Positions 11,401 through 22,558 of a stretch of DNA of 64,000 nt are shown here, piece by piece. The DNA lies in contig OX485808.1 in assembly GCA_950295325.1 (NCBI GenBank), positions 1,986,501-2,050,500 on the forward strand, in the 5' to 3' direction. This DNA comes from Polytrichum commune (taxonomy: Eukaryota > Streptophyta > Polytrichopsida > Polytrichales > Polytrichaceae). The translations under genes were made by a program, and so were the position numbers. The stretch's first letter is position 1, and each line of letters begins with the position of its first letter. The notes beneath the pieces are model-generated. The model made no database searches. It saw only the letters and a list, made by a program, of their open reading frames with translations, and was not told the origin of the DNA.

Positions 11401-14151
11401 TCACCACCCGCTTTTGAAACCCACCTAAAACGATGCATTTCTTAGAAAGCTCGTCCATCCTAGATGTACCATTCATTTGGGTGTGAAATTCGCACATATA
11501 CGCCTTAAGAGACCCCGCGTGCCTCAAGTTCATTTCAACATCACCACCTTCTAAGCATTTTAAATTGAAATTTCAATCCAACATTAATGCCCTCCAAGGT
11601 TTTGGGTGCATTCGGTATTCTAGGCCCCAAATGTTTTTTGAGGCGTGCGGGAGCCCTTTCAAAGGACTCCACCATTTTCCTTACCGAATCCACCATCATG
11701 CCCACCATTGTCATTAGAACCAATGGTATGGTCAAATTCCATTTACACATGATCTTTGTTCCAATTTGAGCCTCACAACCTTTTGGAAACCCCGGGTCAC
11801 CATCACAACCCGCTTATTTGATAGCCATGCTTCCCTCAAAGTGCTAGCTCAAAAATTGGAAACGTGCTCTGATACCAAGTGTCGCAACCCTTGCTAGGTC
11901 CCTTAATAATCTTGCCAATTTTCAATTCTAGCAAAGGTTACGAGTGGCTAACCCTTCGCATTCCGCCATGCTAATGGTTAGCTCCTCTTACCCCGGACCA
12001 ATAGTTCATAGGAGGGAACCAACCCTCCTACTTTGCTTTCGGGACTCACCCCTTAATCGGTAACCCATTTCCCCAATGTGGACTTCCACCCATGGAAGTC
12101 CAATCCTATGTTGATCATCGCGTTGCCGGAGCAACACTACAACAACCCGAACCATACTAGGCAACTATGGCCTCACAATAGGCCAAAGCCCATGGAGGCC
12201 TTGCCGTTCGGCCTCGGGTGGGTGAGGCCACACACCTCACCCATATAAGCCTCTAGGACTTCACGCGGGGCCCCTACCCCACCGTCAACCAACCTCTTGT
12301 CTCTCTACCAAGAGTTGGGGCCAAGTGGACATTTTCCTTTAGCTGCTGGGCCTAGAACCCCCCCAGCAGCTTCAGACCATCATAACTTCCTTGTATGATG
12401 TCTGATCATAACAACCAACCACTCCATGTTCATCTACGCTTCACGTAGATGCCGATGGACTCCTCACTTGCTCCATTTGAGCAAGTGTTGAGGAAGTTAT
12501 GCCTGTTTGAACCTTGGCAGTCCCGGGAATCACTCCCAGGCACTGCTGTACCAGGGCGCTGTCCCGGGACAGCGCCCCACTCAAATGGCCATAACTCCTA
12601 GCTCACACCTCCGATTGAGGTGTTCTTGAGCTTTCTAGAATCACCACGCCATGAGCTACGCATAGCTCATGGCCTTACCCTTGTGCCTCCTAATCTTCGT
12701 GGGTGGGAGGCGTTCCCAACGCCCGGGGCCCTCACCCACACTAGGATCACTTGGGCCCTCTCACCAACGGCGCCACAAGTCCCGGGTGTCACTCCGGGGT
12801 CCCCCTTGTGCCCATGGTGTTTCGGGCACTCCTCATGGAGAGGTGCGCGACACTTCCACAGCTGCACCAACTCCTCCACCAATGGTTCCAAGTACACATC
12901 GAAAAATTCAGATGTCACGGACTGTTTTCCTGGAATCAACAAAGCAAGCATGATGAAATTTTTTTTTGTGCTCAACCAAGGTGGGAGGTTGTAATTCAAC
13001 AACATTACCGGCCATGTACTCCAACTGACACGCTGCAGTTTGAAAGGATTCACGCCATCCGCAGCCAATCCTAGGTGGATGTTATGGTCGTCATTGCCAA
13101 AGGTGCAATCCACAACTTCGTGTACATGCCTCCATGCCTTGGAGTCACAAGGATGTCTTACAAGACCATCTGTACTCTTATTTTTTGCATGCCACAACAT
13201 AAGCTCAGAAATGGCGGGCGTGCGAAACATGCGTCTCAGCCTAGGAATTAGGGGGAAATGCCTTAGTACTTTCCATGGTCTTTGTTTTCTACGTTCGTCT
13301 TTGTACCGCGGTTTCTTACACTTTGGACAGTATGCGGCATCTTCATATTGGCCCCTAAACAACACACAACCTGCTTGGCATGCATGAATTGTGTTGTAAT
13401 TCAATCCTAGCTTCTTAGTCAATGCTTTTGCGGCATGGTAGTTTTTGGGCAATTGATTCTCGCTTGGAAGAAGGTGTTTGCGGAATAGTGTGAAAAGCTG
13501 ATCCGCAAATTTGTTGCTCACGCCGTGAATCGTGCATAATGTCATTATCAATATTGTGGCTGCCAATACTGACGAGCTCGATCCATGATAGAGCTCTTCC
13601 AAGGCTTCCTCCAAAACACGTGGGTCGTCATGTGCATCTTCTTCGGGAGTGCTACAACCCATGTCCCCCAAAGGTTCTTCATCTTCTTCATCGTCAGATT
13701 CACCATCCACAACATCTACCAATTCATCCACTATGTTGAATGCATCCATGACGGCGTCCCCAAGTTGTTCTTCCAATGTAAGCACTGGGATAGAAGGCTC
13801 ATCACGCTGCTGGAATGCGTCTTCAACCATGTTCTGCATGTCCAACCCTGCATCAAATGGGACATCACGTGCACCCATCGGTCTCCTAAACTCTTGTTCC
13901 CATTCGTCATCGGACGAGTCCCTCGCTCCAGGGCCTCTCCAAACTCGAAATGCAGGTTCTCTTCCATTGAGTATAAGGTGATCCTTTACTTTTGCCAAAG
14001 AACACTGCACTCGGCCTTTGCATCTACAACATGGGCAATGCAATCGTTTCAGTCCGTACAATGTGGCCCTCTCAAACTCCCTCCTCCATAGCCGGTCGTC
14101 CCGATGTTGTTGACGTCTTCTGTCTTCAAGAGGGATGCTGCCTCCATCCAT
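2455..14151 (-). CDS. TNP2: TNP2-type CACTA transposase, interrupted by a nested retrotransposon
   Basis: Catalytic transposase that cuts the element at its termini. Exon segments on the minus strand are 14151-12853, 5964-5802, 5564-5284, 4339-3441 and 3184-2455 (stop). The introns at 5801-5565, 5283-4340 and 3440-3185 have GT-AG borders and all phases agree, giving about 1123 codons. The N-terminus has a Cys-rich HCPCCRCKG segment typical of Transpos_assoc. A Transposase_21 core follows (LAADGVNPFKLQ, LLIPGKQS, then TIHDFPGYG and KGEHSVELG). Further on come LDVMHCEQNVAKNIL, a DUF4218-like part (LKSHDYHVLMQQFMPLALRG) and a DUF4216-like part (YVGVLKDILKLNYG). The chromovirus 5970-12852 sits in the first exon with its CTTCC duplication, so the locus cannot give a normal product. 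The start at 14151 was chosen as the first Met before the Cys-rich domain. Confidence 0.85.
4340..5130 (-). repeat. Degenerate tandem repeats in a TNP2 intron, containing copies of the next exon's start
   Basis: Blocks at about 4450-4620, 4640-4800 and 4840-5000 resemble each other and the exon edge at 4290-4345. Each carries GTGAGGAGGTC-like sequence followed by ATGCATAAC and TTCTACACAACGA blocks. On the coding strand these copy the acceptor and first codons of the exon that starts at 4339. The unit is about 190-210 bp and the copies are diverged. The repeats fill most of the 944-bp intron 5283-4340. Confidence 0.7.
5542..5804 (-). repeat. 26-bp direct repeat flanking a 237-bp TNP2 intron
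   Basis: The same 26 bases occur at 5542-5567 and 5779-5804. On the coding strand each copy starts AAGGTGAGCACTC. Splicing from the GT at 5801-5800 to the AG at 5566-5565 removes exactly one period (237 bp) and keeps the frame as FKGEHSVELGK. The interior, 5570-5770, resembles the intron repeat at 4935-5130, so the intron seems built from a copy of the downstream intron. Confidence 0.75.
5970..6942 (-). repeat. LTR of the nested chromovirus (3' LTR in coding sense)
   Basis: It is 973 bp, starting TGTCGCAACCC and ending GCGCGACA, with a short TGTCGC...GCGACA inverted end. It lines up with 11880-12852 at a constant offset of 5910 bases without a visible difference. Confidence 0.93.
7750..11850 (-). 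pseudogene. gag-pol remains of the nested chromovirus
   Basis: Minus-strand coding similarity runs in the chromovirus order. A gag-like part lies at about 11340-11750 and a protease-like part at about 10545-10925. RT/RNase H segments lie at about 9440-10250, with FSSPPVLKFAE and FEVHTG; part of this stretch is tandemly repeated with a period near 228 bp. Integrase lies at about 8190-9180: zinc-binding part, the core near WHGMCMDLITSLPES, and a C-terminal part with NAGRREVENEVGQKVLLN. A chromodomain-like stretch follows near 7800-7960. The region is broken in many places and cannot be expected to encode working proteins. It is treated as a fossil. Confidence 0.8.
11880..12852 (-). repeat. LTR of the nested chromovirus (5' LTR in coding sense)
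   Basis: It is the second 973-bp LTR copy and lies next to the tRNA-Met primer site at 11866-11877. The outer edge abuts the CTTCC target copy at 12853-12857. A third, reverse-oriented copy of this LTR is the solo LTR at 36047-37019. Confidence 0.93.
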
Positions 14152-14504
14152 TTAGGCTACAAAAGCGATGCAGCACCGACTGCAAAATCACTGCACAACA
14201 ACTGCAAGACCTGCAAATGTGACAAAACAACAACTGCATGGAGGAGGATATGGAACACAGCTGCATGATGTTGAATGGGAACCCTCTCTAGTGACAGATG
14301 AAAAGATAAGTTGGTTCCAAAAGGAGCCCTTTTTGAAAGAGTCTCCTATTTAGCCAGGAGCCATGAAGAGCCGGACTGTTACCCAAGAGAATCGGGGAAG
14401 CCTGCATAAGATATCCAGCAATATCCTAATTTGCAACAGATAATGCTCCAAGACTAGCTACACTTGTTGATCTACATGACTAATTACATTTGATATGTGT
14501 TAAC

Positions 14505-15065
14505 TAACTCCACCCTATCTATCCAATCGGATAGATAGCCCATTTGACTGCGACACCTATTTTTTCCATGCCCCTAAATATAGCCTTTGAGGAACCCTGT
14601 TTTACCCTGAGCAATAAAGCTAATGAATTACCGAGGTCCGACCCAAATATAAAACTCTTTTAATTTCCATTTATGGGTGTTGCTCCCATTAAGCATCAAA
14701 ACAAACTCCGCCCTATCTATCCAACCGGATAGATATCCCATTTGAATGCGACGCCTATTATTTATCCGTGCCTAAATATACTCTTTTATTTACCTTGTTT
14801 TACCCTGAGTAGTAAGTCTCACCAGTTATGTTATGTGCGACCCTTATCATAAAGCTCTTCTCATGTCCAGTCATGCGGGACGCTCCTACGACTCATCAGA
14901 ACCAAGTTCACCCTATCTATCCAACCGGATAGATAGCCCATTTGCATCCGAAACCCGATATTATTCCGTGCCTAAATATAGACTATTATTACCCTGTTTT
15001 ACTCTGTCCAGTAACCCTACCTATTTACCAAGGTTCGACCCCAAAGTTAATACAACAACTGACAT
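14505..15065. promoter_or_regulatory. Three ~199-bp repeats with a palindrome, between the two divergent CACTA genes
   Basis: The palindrome CTATCTATCC-N4-GGATAGATAG occurs at 14515-14538, 14713-14736 (one base differs) and 14913-14936, spaced 198 and 200 bp. Each is followed by related sequence (CCCATTTG, CCTAAATATA, CCCTGTTTTACCCTG, AAGGTTCGACCC). The repeats lie upstream of TNP2 (start 14151, minus) and of the plus-strand gene (start about 16301). A role in transcription or protein binding is inferred from position only. Confidence 0.6.
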
Positions 15066-16300
15066 ATGCAACCCTCTTTAATGTAATAAAATATGCATCC
15101 CTCTTTAATTGGCGTGAGTATTGATGGCAACCTATGCATTCTTCAACAAAATCTTAAACAATCATTCATCCCCTTTGTGAGTCCACAACATGTCAGTGCT
15201 GCTGGCGGAGTTTGAGGAATAACCGGTTGAGGTGGAAGACTCCGAGAATTTCAATGATCATCCAGTGAAATTCAATGAAGGAGCAAGGGGAGGATGTGAA
15301 CAGACTGACCGGCTGGATGGAGCCACTAACCGACAGGCCCATCACGTGAACACCATCATCTCGTCTCAGCCATATTGCCGTGGATTACCATGTAACCATT
15401 TCTATGGTTCACTGCATTGTACCTAGATGTTCCAGAAGTACATAGATTGTTTCAAATGGTTCACTTATTGGTATCTGAGTATTATTGGGGTTTAGTCTAA
15501 CTTAGTAGATAAATGCTGACAATTTAGGATGGGTGTGCTCAATGTAAACTTAGCTGAGACATGTATTCTACAAATTGTATAGTCAAATGTCAAAATTTGA
15601 GGAATTGCAATATGTTAAAGTAGAATAAGATAGTGCAAAACTAATGATTGAAACTTGCGTGTTTGTATTAACACCTCAGAGTCCATGCTGAAATATCTGC
15701 CCTTCTCTTCCAGGAACCCTACCATACTAGACCTTCAATGAGCACTTGTAAAGTTTTATATGTTGCGTTTTTCTATATTGGTGAGGTGCTAGTCGTCCAT
15801 GCCCACCTTCAAAAAGTAAGTTCATTTAGTCTTAAGGTAGTCTTATGTTTAGTCATATACTAGTCGTTCATGTTAAATATACAAGCATGTTACTGTGTAG
15901 TTGTACCCTAGTGGTATATTGAATTCCCCCTAGTTGTATACCTAGCAAATTAGTCGTTTACCAGTCATTCCGCTCCACATGCGACTCTGGCGGACAAAAC
16001 CCTGCCACCTCGGCGGTGTGTCGTGACCTCCTCAACGCGCCGCGAAATGTAGCCGTTGAGGGGCTGCTCTAAATACCAGGAACTATATATGAATGTAGTT
16101 CGTCATTTCTCCGCTGATGTTGGAGAGCCATGTCAGATTCAAGCACACCCTGCAACTGTGGTCAGTGGATTGCGAGGCCTGTGCCCTCTTCGCGGATCGC
16201 TCCAATGTTGCAGTGAGGCACCAACACCCACCACACTGGGACGCATATCCCTGCATTGTACGTATTGCAATCGCAAAGGGTTATGTACGAGGGCGGAAAC
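15066..16300. other. Divergent intergenic region of the CACTA element
   Basis: About 1.2 kb without convincing coding sequence. It includes several AGTCGTT motifs (15790-15980) like those of the element's subterminal regions, then a GC-richer stretch leading to the second gene. The promoter and 5' leader of the plus-strand gene are expected here, but no exact signal is claimed. Confidence 0.5.
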
Positions 16301-19300
16301 ATGGCATCCGCACGTGGTGCACAGCATGGATACGCGGGAAATGCGGCAACCACCTCACGCACCTGCAGCGCGGAGGACGCGGACGGTGACAGGTGCTCCT
16401 ATGAGGCAGAGCGTGACAAGAGGGTGGCAAAGATGAGGCAATTGATGGAGCCGTTGGTGAAGGCATCAAAAAATTGGTGAGTGACATTTACCTTTCAAAA
16501 GTCTGTCACGGAATGCCATGCAGGGTCGTCGGTGGTCGTAGCGCCATTGTGCTGGTAGGGGCCGAGGGCGAGAGCAACCAAGACCTCGATTAGGGTTTTA
16601 GGGTCCTCGGTCGCAATTTGGTTACACTCACCACGTGGCAGGTGGGGGTGCCTCCTCCATGGACGGCCACGATACGATCCGCTCCCTCCTCTGTTGACTC
16701 GTTCTTGATCTCCATCGATCCGCACTCTGTCTGCCTCCGTTTTTTTCCCGCTCCTCCGAACACAGTTCCGATCCCACTGCGCGAACGCAAGGGCATCGAG
16801 GTCTGAGAGCTAGGTAGTTGTCTGCGCACAAAGAATGGGTGTTGATGTTCGTTGCATCTGATGTTATTTGCTGGTGTGGGAGTTGGAGACTCTAAGGGAA
16901 TCTTGGTGCAGGCGTGACAGCGTCTTGGGAGCACGGAAACATCCACACAGTAGTCTTGTGGCTATCCCCCCTGCGGCATTGCGCCGTAGCCGTAGAATGG
17001 CGTCGCGGACAAGAAGGTTAGGAGATGTTGGAGATCCCAAGGAGATGGAAGGAGAGGAGGAGTCAGCGGAGACGCGGACCACAGACGGATATAGCCCAGG
17101 TAAGTTAAGGGAACCTTCAACTTTTTGGGTCATTTCTGTGGTGGTTGCGCCTGTTGGTGGCATCCTGGAATTAACATTGCTAGTTGGATTCATGTTAGAT
17201 CCAACTTGTACTTTTACAGTGAGAAACCTTTTTTTAGGGTTACACAATATCCTATAGGTTACACCTTTTCGACGGCATAAATTGCAACTCTTTTCAATAA
17301 GAGAATCTCCTACAGCCTGTGCCGCCCTTGTTTGCTATCCAGATCTGTGTGATCAGTCACAAGCTGTCAAAACAGTGATTTCCATGTGAATACAAGTAGT
17401 TTGATGTATCACAATGTGATGGCTATGATCTGTGGCTCAAGGTAGAAATAGAAGACCGTGCAGGCTCCTGGTCTCTGTAGGCTAAACTAAGTTGATCCAT
17501 GAACCCTAAGCTATGGCACATAGTGTTGATTTTCCTATCAATTTTGCCTTCCAATGTCCTACCTACAATGCTCAGTTGGATTTTACTTTAAGGGGACCTC
17601 TGATGTGAAGGGTTTTTGGGAGGTTTTTTTTAGTTCTGTTATGTCTGATTACAGGGGCTTTTAGAGTTTCTGCTACTATGGTCAGAGAAAGAGATTTGTA
17701 AATTCTGCTGGGTCAGAAATAATTTTGTCGTGAAGAGACCTATGGAAATGTCTGGAGTTGTACTGCTTCTGCTGCTGTTTGAGTATTGGTTGTGGAATAT
17801 TCATCGAAAACGTCAAGCATCTGAATTTTGTCGTGTGAAGTTGAATTCATGTTTTTTGATCTTAAGTTAGAGTTGGGGGTAGGTCATAGTTCAAAGTATG
17901 TGATACCAACAATCTGCATTTGAGAGATCACTTATTAAGTTGGTGTATGCAGGACTTTATTTGGTGCATATAGGATAGGGATCTTCTAGGCTATGTTTAT
18001 TCAGTCATATAAGTGTGCAGCCAGTGAGACTTGGAAATCTGCACTGAAAGAAGTCAGGTTAAGTTGGTCGTCTAGTTGCAATTGATTTCCATTGCAATAT
18101 TGACAGAAGTGTGCATGTAGAGAAATTCCGTCGGTATTTCTAATTCTGCACTCAAACTGAAGTGATGTTTTGTTACAAGCATGGTCGGTGTGGAGTACAT
18201 TTTGATATGTAAGAAGCAGCCTATTAGAAGTTCAGGATTTCTGGTTTAGCTGAGTGTTGATCTGGTGTTGTCTATTTTCAAGTTTTGTTTGGCTTCAGTT
18301 ATTCCACACATTGGTAGTTCGGGTTGCTGGTGGCGGTTTGTCATAAGGTAGATGGGCCAAGGGTTGGTCCAACTAGCCCATCTCTACTAGGATATGAAAC
18401 TGTTTGGGTATAGTTATTGAGGATTTCACATTGATGTTGTGCGGTGACTTGTTTGTCTAAAGCAATAGGTATTAACGTTGTTGTTGGCAAGACCCAGTGG
18501 TAACGTTGTGAGTTCAACAATTTGTAGTTGTTGTTAAGTCACAGTGCTTACTAAGTGTCAACCCATGATTTATAGTTGTTGTTTAGTCCTTGTTATTACA
18601 TGTATGCATTTTCTTTTGGTTGGTATTTAGTCATCCACTCAGGGATTAGACTGTAAGAGTGTTTGAGATGCCATACGCTCTACAAGAGCTGCAAGACTGA
18701 TGTCACAGTTACAGACGAGGAGGAGGACGATGATGTCCATTCAATGCACGAGGCCACTGTGGAGCTGCCCCGGTCGAGTGCAACGAAGAGGAAGCCAAGG
18801 CAAATTTTCAAGTCCCCCCCCAAGAAGAGGATGACAGCTCCAAGTCAATCAGAGGCGGCACCCACGAATGTTCCAGCATGGATGGCACAACCATGGATAC
18901 CGGGTCAATCCACACAACAACAACAATGGATGATGGGACAGCCAGGCCCCTGGATGATGGGTCAGCCGAACCCGTGGATGATGGGACAGCAATTCCCCGG
19001 CCCGTGGTTGTGGCCACAACAAGCACCTGCCGCGCAGCCAGGCGACGATCCAACAACAAAAGCGGATAGTGAAGCGAGGGCAGCAAGGAGAGCAATCAGG
19101 AAGGAAATGGAGGAGCGAGTGGATGCAAGACGCAATCAAGGGCAAAAACCGCACCGTGTGAGGGTCAAGGCAGGTGGAGGCATAGATGGAGGTTGCGAGG
19201 GCAAGAACGAGTTTGACGAGGCTCTCAGGAGCTTAGTCCCAAGGATTTTGGACGTGAGCTGCGTGAAGTGGAAAGACCAACCCCCCAACAGTGTGGAGAA

Positions 19301-22300
19301 ACTGAGGAGTGCCATAGATAGCGAGTTTGAATATGTGGGGACTCACCTGTCGGAGAAGGGGTTCAAGAACGCGGTGAAGAGGCAGATGAAGACGGAGAGG
19401 TCAAAAATGAAGGGATGGTTTCTAAGTGGGAAGAAGGACTGTCCCATCTTCATTGAGCCCGATCAATGGGCAAGGCTGTGCGAATACTGGTCAAAACCTG
19501 AAACGGAGGAGAAGGCACAAAGAATGGCCAATGTGCGGAAACAAGTGAAGAGAATTTCAAATGTCGGGAGGGCAGGCAAAGCTGGAAAGGAGGCCCAGTT
19601 GGTACGGATTCATCTATACCTTTCTTACAAACAACTGTTATTGTCCTTTAGTGTAGGGAATTCAAATGAATTTATGCTCTGAATTGACATGAGTATGCAA
19701 AAGTCATTTTATCTTGAGGAGGTTTGTAAGTGAAAGGCTCCGGTCATCAATACAACTGAGACAATACAACTGACATCAATACATATGTATTGGGAGGCCC
19801 ACAAGTGAGTATTCTGATGCCTGGGTCTGAAATTGAGATTTAAATTGTTAATCCTCTTGGCTCAGTTATTGTAGGGTCCTGCTCAACCTGTAACTGGCAG
19901 TATTTGCCACGGAGACACAATTCTAGTGGGTAAAAACTGAATGCTCAGCTTTATAGGCAGTTTATGAGATTTACTGCCACAGACACTTGTTGCAAACAAT
20001 CACAATGAATTGACCATAACTCTACTAAGATGTTAACATGTCTGTAACTCCATTAACACGGTGCAGAATTGGTTAATACGCACAATTTTCAAGAAGGTGT
20101 GTCAGGGCAGATTTTTTGATTTACACATTCAGATTCAGAGGCATGGAGCGTCATGAAAATGTTCATGGCTCCCATTAAGGAGCCTCCCTAAACCAGGCGA
20201 TAAAATATGATAATGTAAGAAGCAACTGATTCATAATACAATCACAATCGGGATTTCCGGAGTTGTTTTTTTGACATTTAATGACTTAACTAATGTTTTA
20301 GTGACTGATGAGACATTGAATGAGAATCTGCATTTCATTTAAATGCTCATGTTATGCATTGAAGGTTAGCAATTGCAGTGACACGCTGCAGTGGAGGATC
20401 CCAGATATTGATGTCCACAGCAAGACAACTAAGTCCACCCTATGGACCACCCTAAACCCAAGTATCCCTTCTAGTGTGATGTTTGCATTTCTATTTATCT
20501 AATTGGGTACCCTTTAATACGTAGATCACAAGCGAGTATTGCTGGATGTCTAGCAGGAAACCTCCATTCTGCTTCCCTAAACCCATATTTTGCAGATCAT
20601 TCGTACACATTGGCATCAAGGTTCATAGCTAATATTGTGGTAGTTCTTGGACAATTGTGACATCAACAAGAATGGGGTGCATCCTCTTTTGCATGTGTTG
20701 GCTGGACAATATCCTTTCCGTAGTTTATGTGAACGCAACCATTGAAATGAATTCAATGTTGCACATGTTAGGATTCTCAAAATGTCCATCCTTTTTTGCA
20801 CATACTTTACTTGAGTCTCCAGCCAACTGAAGTTTGAGACCTTGATGATCGCTATTTAAGAGAAGTGTTGTGTGTTGATTTTGGCAGAGAAAGAAACGAC
20901 AAAGGAATCCTGGAATCACAGAAATAGCTGAGGACATGCAGGAGTCGGAGCAAACTGGAGCATGCACCTCTGTAAGACTTAAGATGAAAGCTGAAGTGGA
21001 GAACTCACAGTTGTTGGTTGTGGGCAGTCGTATGTTTTGGTCAGATTTGAGTTGTTGATGTGTCATTGTATAATTATAAAGTCAAAGTTGTGTAGTGGTT
21101 GTAGGCAGTCGTACTTTTTAGTCAATTTTAAGTAGTTGATGTGTCATTGTGAACTTGGTAAGTGCAGCGTACATTGAATTCATGCATGGAAGATGGCATG
21201 AAAGCTCCGTAATCGTAGGTGCATGTGTGTGATGTTTACAGCAGGCAGCTTCAGGCAGGATGTCAGCCCGCCTAACTGCCGTGGAGACCAACCAAACAGA
21301 ATTTAGGAACCAGTTGTCCGAGGTTTTGATGACTAGTCAAAACAACGAGCAGGCTCTTAAATCGGCGATGTTGATGCTAGACAACTTGTCCACTATGGTG
21401 GCGGCAATAATGCACAGGCTAGACTCCAAGACCATGGTGAGCACACCAAATCACAGTGGTGGCAACCCCGACATAATTGCTAGAAGTCCACCGAAGTCCC
21501 CCTGCGAGAATCAAGCCCAATCCAAACCGGCTGGCATTGGGGCATCCAGTGCATTGCCCGTGGATGTCGTGGAGGTCTCGTACGTTCCTAGCGAGGACGA
21601 GCATCCACCCAGACAGTCAGTTAGGATAACACGGAGCAAGGATGTGAAGTTCAAGGGTATTAGTGGGGTGGCTGGAAATAGTGAGGTCGGGATGAAGGGC
21701 AGGCGTAGCGAGAAGGTTTTGAGGCAAAAAAAGGCAACAAGGGGAGGAGGCAGCAAGGGATGTGGGACTGAAGGTGGCAGCGGGCAGGCATTAAGTGCAG
21801 CGGGTGCGACACAAGAGGGTGCGGTCAGCCAAGGGGGGGATGTGGAAGTTGGTGTGCCCAAGAAGAGCACACAAGGTGGGAGCGGGGGGGAAGTACTTTC
21901 TGGGAGTGCAGGTGTGCAGGCTGTCCCTGACGTAGGAGAGGTTATGGGAGTCCTAGGTGTCGGGGATAGTGGGGAGGCTGCAAGTGGGGGGGTGGGGACT
22001 GTACAAGGGGGGAAAGGGCAGACTAATAGAGCCGAGAGTGATGTCCGAGAAGGTGGCGAGGTAGGGATTGTGGTAGAAGACCCATTGCCGGCACAGTCAC
22101 CGGGAAGGGGCATTTCAGCGTTTTCAGTTACCCTAAGAAGTAAAACTCAGTCACCCAGCAAGCTGGGTGGTAATGGTGGTCAAACCAGTGCTAATGACAG
22201 TGAGGTGAGTCCTAGTAAACGGTCTCCTATCCCATCCACACCTAAACCCCACAATCCAACGAAACTGTTGATTTTCAATGTATATGGCACTCTTCTAGAT

Positions 22301-22558
22301 ACAAATTTATTGACACAACCCAATCCGAACCCCAACATCAGAGTAACAAAGGCAACAAAGACCCGTCGCTTTGTGTTCAGACCTTGGATGATGGAGCTTC
22401 TTGGAAGGTGCTTCAAAACATTTAGAGTAGCATTTTGGGGACTAAAGAGTAGGGACTATATGGATGAGGTGCTACGTGAGATATTGCCAGTGTTTGAGCA
22501 CATGGAGGGCCACGAACACCTTTTTTCGTGGTCAGCAAAGGAGTGTGAGATCACATAG
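16301..22558 (+). CDS. CACTA second gene: En/Spm Transposase_24-like protein fused to an FCP1-like domain
   Basis: Exons 16301-16476, 16912-17099, 18709-19601, 20888-20971 and 21245-22558 have GT-AG borders and matching phases, giving about 884 residues. The early part has YEAERDKRVAKMRQLM and PPAALRRSRRMASR, styles seen in plant En/Spm second proteins. Residues about 355-410 (FIEPDQWARLCEYWSKPE, then basic residues) resemble Transposase_24. A Met-Gln-Pro-rich repeat (WMMGQP) lies before it. Residues about 453-510 look coiled-coil, followed by a long Gly/Ser/Lys linker. Residues 787-884 resemble plant FCP1/NIF phosphatases: KLLIFNVYGTLLD, FRPWMMELLGRCF, LFSWSAKEC. The usual nucleophile Asp of the DxD motif is Asn here. 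FCP1 similarity continues beyond the TAG at 22556. The start Met is uncertain; Mets at 16256 and 16283 are alternatives. It could also be two genes wrongly joined. Confidence 0.6.

Larger units (their letters stand above)
5970..12852 (-). mobile_element. Chromovirus (Ty3/Gypsy) LTR retrotransposon, young insertion, coding region broken
   Basis: Two 973-bp LTRs (5970-6942 and 11880-12852) flank an internal region on the minus strand. The target duplication CTTCC is at 5965-5969 and 12853-12857. A site complementary to initiator tRNA-Met (TGGTATCAGAGC on the coding strand) lies at 11866-11877, and a purine-rich tract borders the other LTR near 6943-6960. Domain order from the coding strand is gag, protease, RT/RNase H, integrase, chromodomain, as in chromoviruses. 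The LTRs look identical, so the insertion is recent. The coding part looks broken, with roughly ten or more interruptions, so the copy was probably moved by proteins of a relative. Confidence 0.92.

Noticed and set aside
16117-16946. Several overlapping frames on both strands around the first exons of the second CACTA gene
   Set aside because: Only the frame that links to 16912-17099 by a GT-AG intron fits the En/Spm second-protein pattern; the others are shadows of GC-rich coding sequence.
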